Origin: a bacterium
GTDB taxonomy: Bacteria; Desulfobacterota; DSWW01
Direction: 5' to 3'
DNA: 5,429 nucleotides
Assembly (NCBI GenBank): GCA_030609865.1
Contig: JAUWSZ010000228.1
Span: forward strand, 1-5,429
The notes below the pieces were generated by a model. That model did no database searches. It saw nothing but the letters and a program-made list of their open reading frames with translations, and was not told the origin of the DNA. The translations under genes and the position numbers were made by a program. Below are positions 1-5,429 of the stretch, piece by piece. Position 1 is the first letter of the stretch. Every line of letters starts with the position of its first letter.

Positions 1-881
1 CGGACCTGGAACAGGGTCAGGTCCTTGACCGTTGCCGATGCCGCAGAGGGATGACCGCCTCCTCCGAAATCTCTCGCAATCGCGCCCACGTCCATCTCGG
101 GGATTCTGCTTCTGGCAACGAAGAAGATGCGGTTCTCCATGCGGGCAAGCACGAACAGGACGTTCAGGTTCTCCATGTCCTTGAGCTTGTGGACCAGGAC
201 GGCCAGGTCGCCCACGTATCCGTCGGCGCTCGCCTCGGCGACGTTCACGTCGATCCCGTGCAAGGTATAGACCTTGCGGGTCTGAATCAGCTCGTTCAGG
301 ATCCCGATCTGCTCCTGCGTGAGCTCGGGCGTGATCAGATTCGAGACCGCGTTCAGGTCGGCCCCGCACTCGAGGAGATAGGCGGCCGCCTTCAGGTCGT
401 TCACGGTCGTGGAAGAAAAGGTTAGAGACCCGGTGTCTTCGTAGATCCCGAGCATGAGGATCGTGGCCTCGTCCGGTGCGAGGGAGATCGATCGTTCCCG
501 CAGCAACTCCACCATCAGGGTGACGTTGGCGCCGTAGGGCTTGTAGACCTCCACATCGCCATGAATGTCACGGTCAGTGGGCGGGTGATGATCGTATACG
601 TGGACCTCCACATTCGGATCGTCCACCAGCTGCTGGAACTGGCCGATTCGGTCCCACTGCCGGATGTCGACGAGGATAAGCCTGGTGACGCTCGCCAGGT
701 CGATCCTCCTGACCTTCTCGAAGGGGACCGTGTAGAGGACGCTCTCCAGGAAAAACCGCCGGAGGCTCTTCTCTTGCGAGCCTGGAAAGACCAGGACCGC
801 ATCCGGGTAGAGCTTCTTCGCGGCGATCATCGATCCCAGAGAATCGAAGTCCGCATTGATGTGCGTGGTGATGACTTCCAT
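1..881 (-). CDS. DHH/DHHA1 phosphoesterase-domain protein (N-terminal 293 residues, cut by window edge), probably the long CBS/poly(A)-polymerase type
   Basis: The frame is open from an ATG at 881 to the left edge. Residues 7-13 read HINADFD (motif I, metal-binding Asp11 and Asp13), Asp72 lies in LILVDIRQ (motif II), Asp97-His98-His99 in VYDHHP is the DHH motif, and Asp149 lies in YEDTGS (motif IV). A DHHA1 signature, GGGGHPSAAS, is at 273-282. These are the metal and substrate elements of DHH phosphoesterases, which hydrolyse phosphodiesters in short oligonucleotides, dinucleotides or related substrates. The opening MEVITTHINADFDSLGSM followed by KKLYPDAVLVFPGSQEK resembles the roughly 870-residue proteins that add CBS domains and a tRNA nucleotidyltransferase/poly(A) polymerase domain; that part lies outside the window, so the assignment is inferred. 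A shorter NrnA-like protein is the alternative. The start is firm: an in-frame TAG lies 15 bases upstream, and AGGGGA (893-888) sits six bases before the ATG. It follows mutS-xerD on the same strand. Confidence 0.9.
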   Translation of the reverse strand, partial: MEVITTHINADFDSLGSMIAAKKLYPDAVLVFPGSQEKSLRRFFLESVLYTVPFEKVRRIDLASVTRLILVDIRQWDRIGQFQQLVDDPNVEVHVYDHHPPTDRDIHGDVEVYKPYGANVTLMVELLRERSISLAPDEATILMLGIYEDTGSLTFSSTTVNDLKAAAYLLECGADLNAVSNLITPELTQEQIGILNELIQTRKVYTLHGIDVNVAEASADGYVGDLAVLVHKLKDMENLNVLFVLARMENRIFFVARSRIPEMDVGAIARDFGGGGHPSAASATVKDLTLFQV

Positions 882-914
882 GCCCTGTCCCCTCTACAGG
901 ATGCCGAAAAACGG

Positions 915-983
915 GTCATTCCCGCGCAGGCGGGAATCCCCTGGCATCAGGTGCTTAGGGATCCCCGCTTTCGCGGGGATGAC
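915..983. repeat. REP/dRS3-like inverted pair of GC-rich hairpins in the xerD-DHH gap
   Basis: Two short palindromes face each other. The first, 918-937, has the form ATTCCC-N8-GGGAAT (stem ATTCCCGC, loop GCAG). The second, 961-980, has stem ATCCCCGC and loop TTTC. The outer 25-base units 915-939 and 959-983 are inverted copies of each other with a few mismatches (GTCATTCCCGC... and ...GCGGGGATGAC), separated by 19 bases of unrelated sequence. The ATTCCC-N8-GGGAAT pattern matches the neisserial dRS3 consensus and the GTCATTCCCGCG-type REP/BIME units that are scattered between genes in many Proteobacteria and are often spread by RAYT transposases. No transposase is present here. As RNA it could stabilise the upstream mutS-xerD message or lower expression of the downstream gene; the sequence does not show which. 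Confidence 0.85.
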
Positions 984-1043
984 TGCTACTAAAGGGCATC
1001 GACATCCTCCCCAGTGGATGTCGATGCCCTTTAGTAGCAGTCA
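980..1043. repeat. Perfect 28-base inverted repeat abutting the xerD stop codon
   Basis: Arms 980-1007 and 1016-1043 are exact reverse complements over 28 bases, with an 8-base loop TCCCCAGT. Reading leftwards with xerD, the first arm begins with the TGA stop codon (1043-1041) and continues as TGACTGCTACTAAAGGGC. The distal arm ends in the TGAC that also closes the neighbouring REP-like hairpin. The transcript would form a very stable 28-bp stem immediately after xerD. There is no U-run on either strand, so it is not a classical intrinsic terminator. It could act as a 3' stabiliser or attenuator, or simply be a recent inverted duplication. Confidence 0.95.
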
Positions 1044-1952
1044 CTTGGCTCGGGGATGGTGGCGCTGATAGATCTGCTTCAACTTCTCCCGGTTCAGATG
1101 CGTATAGATCTGTGTCGTCGTGATGCTCGCGTGCCCGAGCATGAGTTGCACGGACCGCAGGTCAGCGCCCCGCTCCAGCAGGTGCGTGGCAAAAGAATGA
1201 CGCAGAACGTGAGGGGTGACGGACGATCTGATGCCCGCCTGGAGCGCATACCGGTGGAGGAGTTTCCAGAACCCCTGCCGGCTCAGCCCCCTGCCGGACC
1301 GGTTCAGGAACACGTGTCGGGCCTTCGCGGACTTGGCCAGCGCGGGCCGGACAGCGCTCAGGTATTCCTTGAGTTTTTCCAGGGCCACCTCCCCGACCGG
1401 CACGAGCCGCTCCTTTTTCCCCTTGCCGTAAGCCACGACGTAGCCCACTTCCAGATTCAGATCCCGCAACCTCAATGCCAACAACTCGGACACACGAAGG
1501 CCCGTGGCATACAGGAGCTCCAGCATGGCCTGATTCCGGAGCCCGAGAGGCTCGGTCGGATCGGGCTGGGCCAGGAGGCGCTCCACTTCGCCCAGCGTGA
1601 GGTTCTTGGGCAGGGGGGTCCCGAGACGCGGGACCTCGAGCAACTCGGTCGGGTCCTCGTCCATGTATCCTTCCTTCTGCAGGAAGCGGAACAGGCCCCG
1701 GAGGCTGCTCGCCTTCCGCCGCACAGACCGGGCCGACATGCCTCCCTGCCTCTTCTCGAGAACGTAGAAGCGCAGATCCTCGGCCCGAACATCGCGCAGG
1801 GGCCGCCCGAGGGTCTCCGCCACCCATTGGATGAACTCGGCGAGGTCCCCGCCGTATGCCTCGAGCGTGTTCCGGGCGAGGCCCCTTTCCACGCGCAGGT
1901 GATCGAAGTAGGCGTCCAGCAGTTCGTTCACCTTCTTATCGTCGGTCGGCAA
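1041..1952 (-). CDS. xerD: Tyrosine recombinase XerD
   Basis: This is a site-specific recombinase of 303 residues (E. coli XerD has 298) that, in the Xer system, acts at dif sites near the terminus to resolve chromosome dimers, usually with XerC and under FtsK control. The N-terminal SAM-like core-binding domain spans about residues 8-95 (LLDAYFDHLRVERGLARNTL). The catalytic domain spans about 115-295 and keeps all active-site residues: Arg153 in ATGLRVSEL, Lys177 in YGKGKKERLVP, His248 and Arg251 in TPHVLRHSFATHL, His274 in LGHASI, and nucleophile Tyr283 in QIYTH. Their spacing matches E. coli XerD (148, 172, 244, 247, 270, 279). The C-terminus ...QRHHPRAK resembles XerD rather than XerC. 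The start is TTG at 1952, chosen because an in-frame TGA (the mutS stop) lies nine bases upstream and AAGGGA (1967-1962) sits nine bases before it. GTG at codon 8 is the only close alternative. Only six bases separate it from mutS, suggesting translational coupling. Confidence 0.95.
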   Translation of the reverse strand: MPTDDKKVNELLDAYFDHLRVERGLARNTLEAYGGDLAEFIQWVAETLGRPLRDVRAEDLRFYVLEKRQGGMSARSVRRKASSLRGLFRFLQKEGYMDEDPTELLEVPRLGTPLPKNLTLGEVERLLAQPDPTEPLGLRNQAMLELLYATGLRVSELLALRLRDLNLEVGYVVAYGKGKKERLVPVGEVALEKLKEYLSAVRPALAKSAKARHVFLNRSGRGLSRQGFWKLLHRYALQAGIRSSVTPHVLRHSFATHLLERGADLRSVQLMLGHASITTTQIYTHLNREKLKQIYQRHHPRAK

Positions 1953-1958
1953 GACGCT

Positions 1959-4586
<2,628 letters not shown>

Positions 4587-4594
4587 GGGCAAGT

Positions 4595-4600
4595 CCCCTC
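4595..4600 (-). promoter_or_regulatory. Ribosome binding site deciding the mutS start
   Basis: On the minus strand GAGGGG lies eight bases before GTG at 4586 and two bases before TTG at 4592. Normal spacing favours the GTG. A second purine run, AGGGG, about 12 bases before the TTG is a weaker case for the longer form. In-frame ATGs at 4568 and 4565 fall inside the conserved TPMM block, so they are unlikely starts. Confidence 0.55.
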
Positions 4601-4628
4601 GAAGCCCCTGTGTGCGCCTGTCACTAGT

Positions 4629-4658
4629 TTTCTACATCATTTCGCGTGATGCTTTCAA
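4629..4658 (-). promoter_or_regulatory. Candidate promoter for mutS-xerD-DHH
   Basis: On the minus strand TTGAAA (4658-4653) is followed after 18 bases by TAGAAA (4634-4629). Both are partial sigma-70 matches (four to five of six each). Transcription would begin near 4622, leaving a leader of about 36 bases before the mutS GTG. This is the best pair seen in the divergent intergenic region in this orientation, but it is weak and rests on consensus matching alone. Confidence 0.3.
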
Positions 4659-4715
4659 CATAAAGAGGCAAACAACTCACTCCGAAAGAAAAATAAAAAA
4701 TCCAGGAATCGCCCC

Positions 4716-4743
4716 TTGACACACCGCGTCAAATGATTATCCT
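4716..4743 (+). promoter_or_regulatory. Upstream candidate sigma-70 promoter P1 for the small membrane protein gene
   Basis: A perfect -35 TTGACA (4716-4721) is followed after 16 bases by a partial -10 TATCCT (4738-4743). An A/T-rich tract at about 4686-4701 lies where an UP element would be. The first 15-base operator-like repeat overlaps the -35 and the spacer. The -10 is poor, so this may be a weak promoter, or the TTGACA may exist only as part of the repeat. Confidence 0.4.
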
Positions 4744-4797
4744 TTTCTTGACACACAGCGTCATGTTTGGTAGACTCATAAATAACGCACCGCATCA
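4717..4797. promoter_or_regulatory. Array of three 15-base operator-like imperfect palindromes
   Basis: The copies are TGACACACCGCGTCA (4717-4731), TGACACACAGCGTCA (4749-4763) and TAACGCACCGCATCA (4783-4797), giving the consensus TRACRCACMGCRTCA. Each is an imperfect dyad: half-site TGACAC or TAACGC against TGACGC or TGATGC, with a three-base centre. Start-to-start spacings are 32 and 34 bases, close to three helical turns, so bound proteins would lie on roughly the same face. The copies sit on both candidate -35 elements and on the predicted start site. This fits a dimeric helix-turn-helix repressor. The regulator is not in the window and I do not recognise the motif. Confidence 0.7.
4748..4776 (+). 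promoter_or_regulatory. Main candidate sigma-70 promoter P2 for the small membrane protein gene
   Basis: TTGACA (4748-4753), a 17-base spacer and TAGACT (4771-4776) form a good sigma-70 promoter. The predicted start is near 4783, about 70 bases before the ATG at 4853. The second operator-like repeat covers the -35 and spacer, and the third covers the predicted start point. A regulator bound at either site should block RNA polymerase, so repression is the likely mode. Confidence 0.7.
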
Positions 4798-4852
4798 TTA
4801 ATGGTCTTCACGAATTCTGCATAAGGGGCAAGACCCCGGAAAGGAAGCTATC

Positions 4853-5041
4853 ATGCAGGCAAACACAGGAGTACAGAGGCATCTCTTCAGCGACTTTCTC
4901 GTCGATTGGAAACAGAAAACCCTGACCAAAGAGGGGTTGGCCGAAATCGCACTGCTCGTATCGACGACAGCGGTATTGGGATACATCGTCTGGTGGGTTG
5001 CGAAGGCGGCTGAGAACTACACGATCCTGGGCCTCGGCTAA
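4853..5041 (+). CDS. Small single-pass membrane protein of unknown function (62 residues)
   Basis: I do not recognise this protein. It has a polar N-terminal part (1-27) with a small aromatic patch (LFSDFLVDW), then one strongly hydrophobic segment at about residues 29-50 (LAEIALLVSTTAVLGYIVWW), and a short tail ending ILGLG. Lysines 20, 22 and 26 flank the segment on the N-terminal side, which predicts a cytoplasmic N-terminus. There is no cysteine and no signal-peptide cleavage pattern. The gene is credible despite its size: AAGGAAG (4841-4847) lies five bases before the ATG, a good promoter with operator repeats lies upstream, and a strong terminator follows 52 bases after the stop. It is a single-gene transcription unit, divergent from mutS. 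A small accessory subunit of a membrane complex or a stress-induced membrane peptide are possibilities only. The reverse strand also holds an open frame, which lacks comparable signals. Confidence 0.8.
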   Translation: MQANTGVQRHLFSDFLVDWKQKTLTKEGLAEIALLVSTTAVLGYIVWWVAKAAENYTILGLG

Positions 5042-5093
5042 CCCGAAGCCCCTGGCAAGTCTCTTTTCAGGACCTTCTGCACCACATACACGC

Positions 5094-5127
5094 AAGGGCG
5101 GTGCCTCCAACGGGTACCGCCCTTTTT
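5094..5127 (+). terminator. Rho-independent terminator of the small membrane protein gene
   Basis: AAGGGCGGT (5094-5102) pairs perfectly with ACCGCCCTT (5116-5124). The stem extends inwards by a G-T wobble and two G-C pairs to a small loop, and the right arm runs into TTTTT (5123-5127) followed by GTCTTTG. It insulates the epoxide hydrolase gene from the upstream promoter. Confidence 0.9.
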
Positions 5128-5180
5128 GTCTTTGTCTTCGGTCCTCCCGTCTCTACGCGATCTTCCCGACGAGTTCCTTG

Positions 5181-5210
5181 TTGACACAAAACATCTTTTC
5201 ATACCATATT
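5181..5210 (+). promoter_or_regulatory. Candidate promoter of the epoxide hydrolase-like gene
   Basis: TTGACA (5181-5186) is followed after 18 bases by CATATT (5205-5210), in an A/T-rich stretch just after the terminator. The predicted start is near 5217, about 50 bases before the ATG. It shares TTGACACA with the upstream operators but lacks the GCGTCA half, so there is no sign of shared control. Confidence 0.5.
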
Positions 5211-5265
5211 CCTACACATATACCTATCTGCCATAAAAATCGCCTGCCGCCCTAAGGAGAGACAG

Positions 5266-5429
5266 ATGCAGGACGCAATCGTTCCCTTTCGCATCCAAAT
5301 CCCGGACAGCGCCCTGAACGACCTCGCGCAGAGGCTTGCCAACACCCGCTGGCCGGACCGGGAGACGCCCGAGGACTGGTCACAGGGGATTCCGCTTGCC
5401 TACATGCAGGAAGTCGTCCGGTACTGGGC
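5266..5429 (+). CDS. Epoxide hydrolase-type alpha/beta hydrolase, N-terminal 54 residues (cut by window edge)
   Basis: The ATG at 5266 opens a frame to the right edge. TAAGGAGA (5253-5260) gives a near-ideal Shine-Dalgarno with six bases between GGAG and the ATG. The sequence VPFRIQIPDSALNDL, then RLANTRWPD (23-31), W38, G41-I-P-L-A-Y46 and V51-R-Y-W54 matches the opening of the epoxide hydrolase N-terminal domain (EHN), as in microsomal-type epoxide hydrolases and their bacterial relatives of about 380-430 residues. These enzymes open epoxides to diols through an Asp nucleophile, with a His-Asp/Glu charge relay, in an alpha/beta-hydrolase fold. All catalytic residues lie beyond the window, so activity cannot be judged. 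No signal peptide or membrane anchor is seen at the N-terminus, so it is probably cytoplasmic. It has its own promoter, separate from the small gene upstream. Confidence 0.88.
   Translation, partial: MQDAIVPFRIQIPDSALNDLAQRLANTRWPDRETPEDWSQGIPLAYMQEVVRYW

Noticed and set aside
51..992. Plus-strand open frames at 51-425 and 561-992
   Set aside because: Both lie opposite the DHH gene, which has clear family motifs. The second runs on through the REP-like repeat and has no credible ribosome binding site or family resemblance.
980..1043. dif site or Xer-dependent attachment site next to xerD
   Set aside because: The arms happen to be 28 bases like dif, but they do not resemble the dif half-site consensus (11-6-11 with a TTATGTTAA-like arm), and the pair forms a hairpin.
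980..1043. Intrinsic terminator after xerD
   Set aside because: There is no U-run after the stem on either strand, and the downstream DHH gene is co-directional with no evident promoter of its own.
915..1043. CRISPR-like repeat cluster
   Set aside because: There are only two diverged hairpin units in inverted orientation plus one inverted repeat, with no regular direct repeats or spacers.
4638..4652. Possible fourth operator copy in the mutS leader (minus strand TCACGCGAAATGATG)
   Set aside because: It agrees with the 15-base motif at only about half the positions and lacks the second half-site.
4803..4835. Leader hairpin (GGTCTT with AAGACC) before the small gene as a riboswitch
   Set aside because: It is a six-base stem with a 21-base loop and no recognisable aptamer elements; such a pairing is expected by chance.
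4808..5110. Minus-strand 100-codon open frame opposite the small membrane protein gene
   Set aside because: Its end overlaps the promoter leader and its start lies in the terminator of the plus-strand gene. No promoter or ribosome binding site supports it, while the plus-strand frame has all of these.

Overview
The window looks like chromosomal DNA from a GC-rich bacterium. The DHH protein at the left edge opens like the long DHH/CBS/poly(A)-polymerase-type proteins I know from Desulfobacterota such as Geobacter relatives. That points to Desulfobacterota or a neighbouring phylum, but this is an inference from family resemblance, not a measured placement. No tRNA, rRNA, CRISPR array, insertion sequence or phage gene is visible.

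Left part, minus strand (4586 to 1): three genes read leftwards as a probable operon. mutS (mismatch recognition ATPase) is followed after six bases, in the same frame, by xerD (tyrosine recombinase for chromosome dimer resolution). After a 159-base gap comes the N-terminal 293 residues of a DHH/DHHA1 phosphoesterase-domain protein that runs off the left edge. The xerD-DHH gap is almost filled by repeats: a pair of inverted REP/dRS3-like hairpins (915-983), overlapped by a perfect 28-base inverted repeat (980-1043) whose inner arm begins exactly at the xerD stop codon.

Right part, plus strand (about 4716 to 5429): this is divergent from mutS. A promoter region carries three copies of a 15-base imperfect palindrome (TRACRCACMGCRTCA), spaced 32 and 34 bases apart and overlapping the -35 and start regions of two candidate promoters. 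It drives an orphan 62-residue single-pass membrane protein with a good ribosome binding site and a strong intrinsic terminator. After that terminator a separate promoter-like sequence and a strong Shine-Dalgarno introduce the first 54 residues of an epoxide hydrolase-type alpha/beta hydrolase, cut by the right edge.

The leftward genes all act on DNA or nucleic acid ends (repair, recombination, phosphoesterase). The rightward genes form separate transcription units with no evident functional link to them. The most unusual parts are the tightly packed operator array in front of the unknown small membrane protein and the repeat cluster at the end of xerD.
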